Assembly (NCBI GenBank): GCA_025355485.1
Contig: JANXZP010000049.1
Coordinates: 1-19,280, forward strand
Source: Pseudomonadota bacterium
GTDB lineage: Bacteria > Pseudomonadota > Gammaproteobacteria > Xanthomonadales > Xanthomonadaceae
Direction: 5' to 3'
DNA length: 19,280 bases
Notes under the pieces: model-generated
The model's database searches: none
Told to the model about the DNA's origin: nothing
What the model saw: the letters and a program-made list of their open reading frames with translations, nothing else
Shown here: positions 1 through 6,277 of the stretch, one piece after another
Numbering within the stretch: position 1 is the stretch's first letter
Layout: each line of letters opens with the position of its first letter
Position numbers and translations under genes: made by a program

Positions 1-55
1 CGCCGGACTTCATCGCGACTTTCATGTCGTCGATGAGCTGTTGTTTCAATGACAT
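1..55 (-). CDS. GatB/YqeY domain protein, N-terminus only (runs off the window)
   Basis: The minus strand from 55 reads MSLKQQLIDDMKVAMKSG and then leaves the window, so only 18 residues are visible. This opening is typical of the small GatB/YqeY family, which resembles the tRNA-binding tail of the GatB amidotransferase subunit and whose own role is poorly defined. A GGGAG ribosome-binding site at 63-67 sits seven bases upstream of the ATG and fixes the start. The gene follows rpsU on the same strand. In many gammaproteobacteria of this type rpsU, yqeY, dnaG and rpoD lie together, so dnaG would be expected next, outside the window (inference). A terminator lies between it and rpsU, so expression may depend on read-through or its own promoter. 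Confidence 0.8.
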   Translation of the reverse strand, partial: MSLKQQLIDDMKVAMKSG

Positions 56-70
56 TTCACATCTCCCAAA

Positions 71-107
71 AACAAAAAAACCGGCGACGCTCGCGCGGCC
101 GGCTTTT
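71..107 (-). terminator. Rho-independent terminator after rpsU
   Basis: Read on the minus strand, AAAAGCCGGC (107-98) pairs with GCCGGTTTTT (85-76), one G-T wobble included, around a 12-base loop. A run of T with a single G follows (to 71). It lies 47 bases past the rpsU stop and just before yqeY, so it probably sets the rpsU:yqeY ratio. Such attenuating terminators inside the rpsU operon are known in other gammaproteobacteria. Confidence 0.75.
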
Positions 108-154
108 CTTGAAAACCCCGACCCAACGGATCGGAGTTCCAGACGGGCTTGCGA

Positions 155-370
155 TCAATACAACCGCTGGCGCTTGGTGACGTCGCGCGACGAGCGGCGG
201 ATCTGGCGCTTCACCGCGGCGGCGGCCTTGCGCTTGCGTTCCTGGGTCGGTTTTTCGTAGAACTCGCGTTTGCGGGTTTCGGCGAGGACGCCTGCCTTCT
301 CACAGGTGCGCTTGAAGCGGCGCAGCGCAAACTCGAAGGGTTCGTTTTCGCGGACTTTGACGGACGGCAT
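155..370 (-). CDS. rpsU: 30S ribosomal protein S21
   Basis: The gene encodes 71 residues, the normal length of bS21, starting MPSVKVRENEPFEFALRRFK and ending in a very basic tail (SRDVTKRQRLY). S21 is a late-binding small-subunit protein near the anti-Shine-Dalgarno region that helps initiation. The ATG at 370-368 follows a CGGAG site at 376-380. The frame is open further upstream, but the family start is unambiguous. The gene is divergent from tsaD across a 59-base gap and is followed by a terminator and yqeY. This is the first part of the macromolecular synthesis operon (rpsU-dnaG-rpoD) known from related bacteria. Confidence 0.97.
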   Translation of the reverse strand: MPSVKVRENEPFEFALRRFKRTCEKAGVLAETRKREFYEKPTQERKRKAAAAVKRQIRRSSRDVTKRQRLY

Positions 371-395
371 GGAGACTCCGGAACAGGGAAACCGT

Positions 396-423
396 CCGAC
401 AGGACGGGCGAGCCGCGTATGAT
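396..423 (+). promoter_or_regulatory. Candidate tsaD promoter, possibly giving a leaderless mRNA
   Basis: CCGACA (396-401, four of six consensus bases) and TATGAT (418-423, five of six) are separated by 16 bases. The -10 ends six bases before the only usable tsaD start, GTG at 430, and no Shine-Dalgarno sequence is present. Transcription would therefore begin at or next to the start codon. Called by eye only. Confidence 0.45.
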
Positions 424-448
424 ACCGGGGTGAGCACCGCCACCGCAA
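419..448 (-). promoter_or_regulatory. Candidate rpsU promoter
   Basis: On the minus strand TTGCGG (448-443) and TATCAT (424-419) are separated by 18 bases, a sigma70-like arrangement. Transcription would start near 412, giving a leader of about 40 bases with the rpsU ribosome-binding site. The -10 shares base pairs with the tsaD -10 on the other strand, and the -35 lies inside the first tsaD codons. Called by eye only. Confidence 0.4.
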
Positions 449-1488
449 GCACGGCCGTCCTTGGCATCGAAACCTCCTGCGACGAAACCGGGGTGGCGGT
501 GTACGACCTCGCCTCCGGCCTGCGCTCGCACGCGCTGTACAGCCAGATCGCCCTGCACGCCGAATACGGCGGCGTGGTGCCGGAGCTGGCCAGTCGCGAC
601 CATGTGCGCAAGCTGCTGCCGCTGATCCGCCAGACTCTGGCCGAGGCCGGGCTGGGCGTGGCCGACCTCGACGGCGTGGCCTACACCGCTGGGCCGGGAC
701 TGGTCGGCGCACTGCTGGTCGGCGCCGGGGTCGCGCGTGCGCTGGCCTGGGCGCTGGACGTCCCGGCGATCGGCGTGCACCACATGGAAGGCCATTTGCT
801 CGCACCGCTGATGGAAGACGCGACGCTCAAGCCGCCTTTCGTGGCGTTGCTGGTCTCGGGCGGCCACACCCAGCTGATCGCGGTGAAAGCGATCGGCGAT
901 TACGAACTGCTCGGCGAAACCCTCGACGACGCGGCCGGCGAAGCCTTCGACAAGACCGCCAAGATGATGGGCCTGCCGTATCCGGGCGGGCCGCAACTCG
1001 CGAAACTAGCCGAGCAGGGCAGGCCCGGCGCGTACAAGTTCTCGCGACCGATGACCGATCGCCCCGGACTCGATTTCAGTTTCTCCGGCCTGAAAACGCA
1101 GGTTCTGCTCGCGTGGCAGAAGTCCGACAAGTCGGATGCGACGCGCGCCGACATCGCGCGCGGCTTTGAGGATGCGGTGGTCGATACGCTCGCGATCAAA
1201 TGCGAACGCGCACTCGAAGCAGCAGGTTGCGACACACTGATCGTTGCTGGCGGGGTCGGCGCGAATGTGCGCCTGCGCGCGAAGTTGCAGGCGCAAGCCG
1301 AAAAACGCGGTGGCCGCGTCTGCTTTCCGCGGCCCGTGTTCTGCACCGACAACGGCGCGATGATCGCCTACGCGGGCGCGTTGCGGCTCGCGGCCGGGCA
1401 GCGCGACGATGTGAAAGTGGATGTCCGTCCGCGCTGGGACATGGCGACGCTGCCTAGTCTGGCGAAACAGAAGGAACACAGCGCATGA
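430..1488 (+). CDS. tsaD: tRNA N6-threonylcarbamoyladenosine transferase TsaD
   Basis: TsaD transfers the threonylcarbamoyl group from threonylcarbamoyl-AMP to A37 of ANN-decoding tRNAs, working with TsaB and TsaE in the cytoplasm. The 352-residue product carries the family opening LGIETSCDETG, the metal-binding HMEGH motif (His118, His122) with Asp307 in the later DNGAMIAYAG motif, and the glycine-rich VSGGHTQL segment. All are in family order and the gene looks intact. The start is GTG at 430. No other in-frame start lies between it and the conserved core, and no Shine-Dalgarno sequence is present. It is divergent from rpsU and its stop overlaps the next start as ATGA, so it probably heads the run through folK. 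Confidence 0.97.
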   Translation: MSTATASTAVLGIETSCDETGVAVYDLASGLRSHALYSQIALHAEYGGVVPELASRDHVRKLLPLIRQTLAEAGLGVADLDGVAYTAGPGLVGALLVGAGVARALAWALDVPAIGVHHMEGHLLAPLMEDATLKPPFVALLVSGGHTQLIAVKAIGDYELLGETLDDAAGEAFDKTAKMMGLPYPGGPQLAKLAEQGRPGAYKFSRPMTDRPGLDFSFSGLKTQVLLAWQKSDKSDATRADIARGFEDAVVDTLAIKCERALEAAGCDTLIVAGGVGANVRLRAKLQAQAEKRGGRVCFPRPVFCTDNGAMIAYAGALRLAAGQRDDVKVDVRPRWDMATLPSLAKQKEHSA

Positions 1489-1727
1489 AACTTCGACTGA
1501 GCGGCTACCGCAGCATGGATGATGAAGTCGAGGATTTCATCAATCTTGAAAATCTGAACATCGAAGTCGACGGAGACGGCATGATCGTATTGCATTCATT
1601 TCTGGGCAACGCGATTCGGGATCTCGACCAACTAGGCACACAATTCAGTCATCTGCATCTACAGGATCATTGCGATGCATGGCAAGAAGGCATACCAGAC
1701 ATCATCATTCACACGGGAAAGATGTAG
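1485..1727 (+). CDS. Hypothetical acidic 80-residue protein, low GC
   Basis: I do not recognise this protein. It starts MKLRLSGYRSMDDEVEDFIN and ends DIIIHTGKM. It is strongly acidic, mostly hydrophilic, and has no signal peptide or membrane segment. Its ATG overlaps the tsaD stop as ATGA, which suggests translational coupling, and it ends 14 bases before folB. Counted over 1501-1720 its G+C is about 48 percent, against about 63-67 percent in segments of tsaD and folB that I counted. This fits a recent arrival in a housekeeping cluster. Size and charge would suit a small immunity or antitoxin-like protein, but no toxin is next to it, so that is speculation. The ATGA coupling and a full-length open frame favour a real gene. 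Confidence 0.6.
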   Translation: MKLRLSGYRSMDDEVEDFINLENLNIEVDGDGMIVLHSFLGNAIRDLDQLGTQFSHLHLQDHCDAWQEGIPDIIIHTGKM

Positions 1728-1741
1728 CTCACGTGGCTAGC

Positions 1742-2092
1742 ATGGACAACGTCTTCATCGAAGCACTCGAGATCGAAACCGTCATCGGCATCTACGACTG
1801 GGAGCGCACCATCCGCCAGCCGCTGCTGTTCGATATCGAGATGGCGTTCGACAACCGCGTGCCGGCGGCGAGCGACGACATCGTCGATACGCTCGATTAC
1901 AAGGCGGTGAGCAAACGGCTGATCACCTTCGTGTCAGCGTCGGAATTCGGGCTGGTGGAAACGCTGGCCGAACGCTGCGCGGAATTGATCCTCGCCGAAT
2001 TCCCGGTCGCGCAACTGCGATTGAAACTCAGCAAGCCCGGCGCGGTGCGCGGCGCGAAAGCGGTCGGCGTGATCATCGAACGCAGTCGCTAG
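1742..2092 (+). CDS. folB: Dihydroneopterin aldolase FolB
   Basis: FolB converts 7,8-dihydroneopterin to 6-hydroxymethyl-7,8-dihydropterin and glycolaldehyde in folate synthesis. The product is 116 residues, close to the usual 115-125. It shows the family signature GIYDWER with Glu21, the LDYKAV segment with Tyr53, VETLAE with Glu73, and the catalytic Lys98 in LKLSKPGAV. The ATG at 1742 was chosen because family proteins begin with this short MDxVFIEALEIET-type strand. The frame is open upstream to 1670 without similarity. No clear Shine-Dalgarno sequence is seen. The next gene, folK, uses its product and begins 13 bases after the stop. Confidence 0.95.
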   Translation: MDNVFIEALEIETVIGIYDWERTIRQPLLFDIEMAFDNRVPAASDDIVDTLDYKAVSKRLITFVSASEFGLVETLAERCAELILAEFPVAQLRLKLSKPGAVRGAKAVGVIIERSR

Positions 2093-2105
2093 CTAGCATG
2101 CGCAC

Positions 2106-2615
2106 ATGCACTCCGCGTACCTGAGCCTCGGCAGCAACCTCGATCCCGAACGCCATCTGCGCGCGGCTGCGGCTGCATTGCGCGAGCGTTTCGGCGACGT
2201 GGTTTTTTCTTCGGTGCTGCGTACACCCGCGGTTGGCTTCGACGGGCCGGATTTCCTCAATGCTGCCGCGATCGTGCGTACCGGCCTCGACGTGTTCGCG
2301 CTCGATGCTTGGCTGCATGCACTCGAAGCCGCGCAGGGCCGCGATCGCAGTGCGCCGCGATTCGCCTCTCGCACGCTGGATATCGACATCGTATTCTACG
2401 ACGATCTCGTGATCGCACCGACGCAAGGCAGCCACCTGCAACTTCCGCGCCCCGAATTGCAGCACACCTTCGTGCTGCAACCGCTGGCGCAGATCGCACC
2501 GGATTTCCGCGATCCGCTCAGCGGCCGCACGCTCGCGCAATTGTGGGCGGCGCACCCGCAACGTGCGATGGCATTGCCGGTGGTGGCAGAGCTGGGCCAG
2601 CCCGGAACACATTAG
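2106..2615 (+). CDS. folK: 6-hydroxymethyl-7,8-dihydropterin pyrophosphokinase FolK
   Basis: FolK transfers pyrophosphate from ATP to 6-hydroxymethyl-7,8-dihydropterin, the step after FolB and before dihydropteroate synthase. The 169-residue product shows the opening YLSLGSNL, the GFDGPDFLNAA segment, the Mg-binding LDIDIVFYDD motif (Asp92 and Asp94), and the C-terminal LPRPELQHTFVLQPL block, all in family order and length. It lies 13 bases after folB in the same direction, so co-transcription is likely. The start ATG at 2106 puts the SLGSNL motif at residues 7-12 as in other members. A nearby ATG at 2098 is in another frame. No strong ribosome-binding site is visible. Confidence 0.95.
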   Translation: MHSAYLSLGSNLDPERHLRAAAAALRERFGDVVFSSVLRTPAVGFDGPDFLNAAAIVRTGLDVFALDAWLHALEAAQGRDRSAPRFASRTLDIDIVFYDDLVIAPTQGSHLQLPRPELQHTFVLQPLAQIAPDFRDPLSGRTLAQLWAAHPQRAMALPVVAELGQPGTH

Positions 2616-2748
2616 TTCGGGCCAGGCGCCCTCCGATTGACCTCCTGGCGGATCGCGAACCGCTCAGGCTGCGGACAGACTCCATCCTGTAGAAGTATCC
2701 GGTACCACCTGTTGCTGGTGCTGTCCTATTCCATTGGAAGGAAATGGC

Positions 2749-4512
2749 ATGAACATCCATCACACTGCGCGATGGTCCTTCGCACTGCTGGCGCTGCTTT
2801 CATGCAGCGCCGTTTGCGCTACGACGACCGACGATCTGCCGGCGGCGGCGGCCTCCACCGCGGTCCCCGCCGCTATCCAGGTCGGAAGCCAGCCGGATAA
2901 GTCGTCGAGGCAAGGCAACAAGTCATCATCGACGCCAGTTGCCACGAAAGACGCCGTTGCTACTCCTCCCACGGCCATACAGGCCGGAGGCCAGAACAAT
3001 CCGGCGGCCGAACAGGCTCACAACGCGCCGTCTGCGATCGCGGTGAAAGGCGCCGCCGCCACTCCGAAAGAGGCCGCTGTCGTTGCGCAGGTCGCGAATC
3101 CGAACGATGCCTCCGGCTTCCGCCTGATGACCCTGAGCACCAATGCGCTGCTGAGCCGGGTGAGCCTGGCGGACCAAGCCGAACATACCATCGACCTGCA
3201 GTACTACATCTTCAAGAACGACGCGACCGGTCGCCTGATCGCATTGCATCTGTTGCAGGCAGCCGATCGCGGCGTGCACGTGCGCATCCTGCTCGACGAC
3301 CTCAACCTGGTGGATGAGGTGCGCATGTTCAATGCACTGGACTCGCATCCGAACATCGAAGTGAGGTTGTTCAATCCGTACCACTCTCCACGCCCATCGA
3401 TGCTATCCAGGGCTGCGCAGTTCCTGCTGGAGTTCCGCCGGCTCAATCGACGGATGCACAACAAAGCATTCATCGTCGACAACAATGTCGCCGTGATTGG
3501 CGGGCGCAACATCGGGGACGAATACTTCGATGCCAAGGTCGACAACAACTTCCGCGATCTGGACGTGCTGGCGATCGGACCGGTGGTGCCGGCAGCGACC
3601 CGATCATTCGAGGCTTACTGGGGCAGCGATGCCGCGCATCCGGTGACCGAGTACGTCTCGAAGACGGATCCGGCGATCGATCTGGTCAGCGTGCGCAAGG
3701 ATTTGGAAAAGAACGCGCGCAGCTTCGACGACTCGGCGTACAAGCAGGCGGCAGCGGACGACCTTCCCAATGGAGCCTCGGCCGATCGCCCCGGCAATTG
3801 GTACTGGGGTCCGGCCACGCTGGTGGCGGACCAACCCGAGAAAATCGAAACAGGGCCGGAACGAACCGATTTGCGCATCGGCCCGGAGCTCAAGGCCCTG
3901 ATCCAGAATGCGAAGTCCGAGGTGTTGCTGATGTCGCCGTATTTTGTCCCGAGCCAACAGGACGAGGCGAATTTCATTGCCCTCGCGAAAGCCGGCATTA
4001 CGTTCAAGATACTCACCAATTCGCTTGCATCGACCGATGAACTGGCCGTGCACGAAGGCTATTCGGATCATCGCCACGCGCTGCTCAAGGGCGGCGTGCA
4101 ACTGTTCGAACTCAAGCCCGCAGCTGGGGTCAAGATGACCGCCACCGACATCGGCACATCTTCGGGGGTCAGCCTGCACGCGAAATCCTTCGTGGTGGAT
4201 CGACGCTATGTCTACATCGGTTCCTTGAACATGGACCAGCGCTCGAAACTGCTGAATACCGAGATGGGCGTGGTCGTGAACTCGCCGCAGCTGGCCAAGG
4301 CGGTCGCCGAATTCTTCGATACGGCCACCTTGCCGGCGAATGCGTATCACGTCGTGCTGGGCGCTCCGGATGGATCGCATCCATCGGACCTGCATTGGCA
4401 AGCGAGCAAGGACGGAAAGGACGTCGATTACGACAGTGAACCCGACGCACCGATGCATCGACGCATCGATGTCATGCTGCTGAAGTTGTTGCCGATCGAC
4501 GCATTGCTGTAA
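2749..4512 (+). CDS. Secreted phospholipase D family protein, cardiolipin synthase C-like
   Basis: The 587-residue protein has two HKD motifs of the phospholipase D superfamily: HNKAFIVD (His237, Lys239, Asp244) followed by GGRN, and HAKSFVVD (His477, Lys479, Asp484) followed by GSLNMDQRS. The layout resembles ClsC (YmdC) of E. coli, which makes cardiolipin from phosphatidylglycerol and phosphatidylethanolamine. It lacks only a second gene that could be a ClsB or YmdB partner. The N-terminus (MNIHHTARWSFALLALLSCS) is a signal peptide. LLSC at 16-19 could be a weak lipobox and AVCA a type I site. Residues about 25-115 are a low-complexity Ala/Pro/Gln linker before the catalytic domain. The start is ATG at 2749 after GGAAGG; the upstream in-frame TTG lies inside that site. 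Substrate is not determined by sequence. Confidence 0.88.
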   Translation: MNIHHTARWSFALLALLSCSAVCATTTDDLPAAAASTAVPAAIQVGSQPDKSSRQGNKSSSTPVATKDAVATPPTAIQAGGQNNPAAEQAHNAPSAIAVKGAAATPKEAAVVAQVANPNDASGFRLMTLSTNALLSRVSLADQAEHTIDLQYYIFKNDATGRLIALHLLQAADRGVHVRILLDDLNLVDEVRMFNALDSHPNIEVRLFNPYHSPRPSMLSRAAQFLLEFRRLNRRMHNKAFIVDNNVAVIGGRNIGDEYFDAKVDNNFRDLDVLAIGPVVPAATRSFEAYWGSDAAHPVTEYVSKTDPAIDLVSVRKDLEKNARSFDDSAYKQAAADDLPNGASADRPGNWYWGPATLVADQPEKIETGPERTDLRIGPELKALIQNAKSEVLLMSPYFVPSQQDEANFIALAKAGITFKILTNSLASTDELAVHEGYSDHRHALLKGGVQLFELKPAAGVKMTATDIGTSSGVSLHAKSFVVDRRYVYIGSLNMDQRSKLLNTEMGVVVNSPQLAKAVAEFFDTATLPANAYHVVLGAPDGSHPSDLHWQASKDGKDVDYDSEPDAPMHRRIDVMLLKLLPIDALL

Positions 4513-4537
4513 GCACGACGCGTTGTTTCGCTGTGCG

Positions 4538-4582
4538 AGCAGCAGGCGAGGGTGAGGGCGACTTGCGCTTGCCTATGCTGCT
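4538..4582 (+). other. Strong RNA hairpin 25 bases after the PLD gene
   Basis: AGCAGCAGGCGAG (4538-4550) pairs with CTTGCC (4568-4573) and TGCTGCT (4576-4582) across a two-base bulge. This gives 13 pairs, one G-T, around a 17-base loop. No T tract follows, so it is not a standard intrinsic terminator. It could protect the mRNA 3' end or help end transcription. The rest of the gap (4583-4804) holds no convincing gene, only a direct repeat ATGCAGAC (4597-4604 and 4611-4618) and a small GCCTG/CAGGC hairpin (4685-4697). Confidence 0.4.
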
Positions 4583-4756
4583 GAACTCGTGAACGCATGC
4601 AGACATGGCGATGCAGACGCTATAGCGATACAGCGCAATTAATGGTTTTCCGGCGATCGCCCGCTAGGCCAGGGGCCACTGTCAGCCTGCATCAGGCGGT
4701 GTTCATCCGCGCGGTCGCCTGCTGCCGCAATGAAAGTCGGTCATGCGACCACCGGC

Positions 4757-4770
4757 TTGTTGACTAACAA
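4757..4770 (+). promoter_or_regulatory. Possible -35 / operator upstream of the Gln/Tyr-rich gene
   Basis: TTGTTGACTAACAA is an inverted repeat (TTGTT, four bases, AACAA) that contains a good -35-like TTGACT (4760-4765). A matching -10 at the usual distance (near 4783-4788, TGTTTC) is poor, so the promoter call is weak. The repeat lies 34 bases before the start codon, a typical operator position. The AAGGAG ribosome-binding site follows at 4793-4798. Confidence 0.25.
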
Positions 4771-4804
4771 TGGAATGGTCGGTGTTTCTTCCAAGGAGTG
4801 ACCC

Positions 4805-6133
4805 ATGAACAGCAATCCCTTCCGGCAAAAAATGCTGGCAATCCTGATCGGCGCTGTCGTATCGACAGGCGTAGGGGCGCCGGTTCTGGCGCAAGACCAG
4901 GGTGGCGATAAACAACTGACCAATCAGGAACGCAAAGACCAGAAGCAGCAGGAGCGGGAAGCGGCGAAGAAGGAACAGGCCGCCCCGCGCCAGCAGGTGC
5001 CGCAACAGCGTGATCAACAGCCGCCGCAGCGCCAGCGCCAGGCCCAGCAGCGTCCGGAACGGCCGCAGCAGAACCCGGAACAGCCGCAGCAGCAGGCAGC
5101 GCAACAGAACGCGCAGGACGCACGTCAATTGCAGCAAGCGCAGCGCCAGCAGGATCAGGCTGCGCGTCAGCAAGAGATGCAGCAACGTGGGCAGGCCGCG
5201 CGCCAACAACAAGAGGCTCAACGACAACAGCAAGCCGCGTCGCGGCAGCAGGAAATGCAGCAGCGCGACCAGTCGATGAGCCAGCAACAGGCCGCGCGAC
5301 AGGCGCAGCAGCAATCACGGCAGCAGGAACAGGCAGCGCGGCAGACTGCGCAGCGCCAGCAGGAAACGCAACAGCGCACGCAGATGGTCGAGCAGAAACA
5401 GGCCGCGCAGCGTCAGCAACAGGATGTCGGGATGCGGCAGGCGCAAGCCCCCAAGCCGCAGCCTGTCGCACAACCAGAGGCATCGCGTTCAACCGTGCCG
5501 CCGCTTGCAGCCAGGCCCGACCAGCGGCCGCGTCTGCCGGAGCAGAAGCAGCAGCAGCTGATCACCCAGCAGCAGCAGCGCGTGACGACGTACCGCGAAC
5601 ACATGCAGCAACAGCAGCCGATCGCACAACGGCAGATCGTCCTTCTGCAGCAGCAGAACCGGCCGTCGCAATATCGTTTCCAGCAGCAGTATTGGGAGCG
5701 CGTGCAACAGCAGCAATCGACGTTCCGCAATGAACGCTTCGATTACAACAACGATCCGTATTTCTACACGGCGCCGAGCTATCGCTACTACCGCGGCGGC
5801 AGCTACTACGAGATCAACAACTACGGTGCCGACCTGCTGCGGCAGGCGATCAACAACGGCTATCAGGAAGGCTATTACGCAGGCCGCGCCGACCGCCAGG
5901 ATCATTGGCGCAACGACTACCGGAACTCGTACGCCTATCAGGATGCCAATTACGGCTACAACGGCTACTACGTGGATTCGGAAGACTACAACTACTACTT
6001 CCGCCAAGGCTTCCAGCGCGGCTACCGCGATGGTTATTCCTCTCGCTACCGGTACGGCCGTTACAACAACGGTAGCTATTCGATCCTCGCCCCGGTGCTT
6101 GCGACGATCCTGGTCTTGAACGCGATCCACTGA
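4805..6133 (+). CDS. Secreted Gln-rich / Tyr-rich protein of unknown function
   Basis: I cannot name a family. The 442-residue product begins with a signal peptide (MNSNPFRQKMLAILIGAVVS, cleavage likely after VLA near residue 29). Residues about 40-235 are extremely rich in Gln with Arg, Ala and Glu, a pattern that suggests a long coiled coil or disordered rod. Residues about 280-420 are rich in Tyr, Arg, Asn and Gly and contain two copies of RQx4GYxxGY: Arg346-Tyr357 and Arg400-Tyr411. The C-terminus (SILAPVLATILVLNAIH) is hydrophobic and could anchor the protein. The Gln region mixes CAG and CAA codons, so the protein rather than a DNA repeat seems to be conserved. AAGGAG at 4793-4798 sets the start and a strong terminator follows, so it is probably a single-gene unit in the envelope. 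Confidence 0.8.
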   Translation: MNSNPFRQKMLAILIGAVVSTGVGAPVLAQDQGGDKQLTNQERKDQKQQEREAAKKEQAAPRQQVPQQRDQQPPQRQRQAQQRPERPQQNPEQPQQQAAQQNAQDARQLQQAQRQQDQAARQQEMQQRGQAARQQQEAQRQQQAASRQQEMQQRDQSMSQQQAARQAQQQSRQQEQAARQTAQRQQETQQRTQMVEQKQAAQRQQQDVGMRQAQAPKPQPVAQPEASRSTVPPLAARPDQRPRLPEQKQQQLITQQQQRVTTYREHMQQQQPIAQRQIVLLQQQNRPSQYRFQQQYWERVQQQQSTFRNERFDYNNDPYFYTAPSYRYYRGGSYYEINNYGADLLRQAINNGYQEGYYAGRADRQDHWRNDYRNSYAYQDANYGYNGYYVDSEDYNYYFRQGFQRGYRDGYSSRYRYGRYNNGSYSILAPVLATILVLNAIH

Positions 6134-6159
6134 CGTTCAGATCGAACGGCTCCTTCCGG

Positions 6160-6203
6160 CGCCCGGCCACCCGTCGATCACGATGGGTTGCCGGGCGTTT
6201 TTA
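6160..6203 (+). terminator. Rho-independent terminator after the Gln/Tyr-rich gene
   Basis: CGCCCGGC (6160-6167) pairs exactly with GCCGGGCG (6190-6197). Past one mismatch the stem continues (6169-6176 with 6181-6188) to a four-base loop ATCA, about 16 pairs in all. TTTTTATT follows at 6198. It lies 26 bases after the stop and separates this gene from the DUF6159 gene. Confidence 0.9.
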
Positions 6204-6243
6204 TTGGGTGATCCGCCGAGAGGCATGCTCGCCCATGGCAGCG

Positions 6244-6249
6244 TATGAT
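6244..6249 (+). promoter_or_regulatory. -10-like element before the DUF6159 gene
   Basis: TATGAT, five of six consensus bases, lies 28 bases before the ATG at 6278, just after the upstream terminator. A transcript starting near 6256 would carry the GGGGAG ribosome-binding site (6265-6270) in a short leader. No good -35 is visible at the usual spacing. Confidence 0.3.
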
Positions 6250-6277
6250 CGCCGCATCCATTCCGGGGAGAACGATC

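Noticed and set aside
2616..2748. Gap between folK and the PLD gene searched for promoter or terminator
   Set aside because: TTGACC at 2637-2642 has no -10 at a suitable distance and the short hairpins lack T tracts; only the GGAAGG ribosome-binding site is convincing.
4900..5720. CAG/CAA-rich region read as a microsatellite
   Set aside because: The triplets are interrupted and mixed (CAG, CAA, CGC, GCG) and never form a long pure tract, so selection at protein level explains them better.
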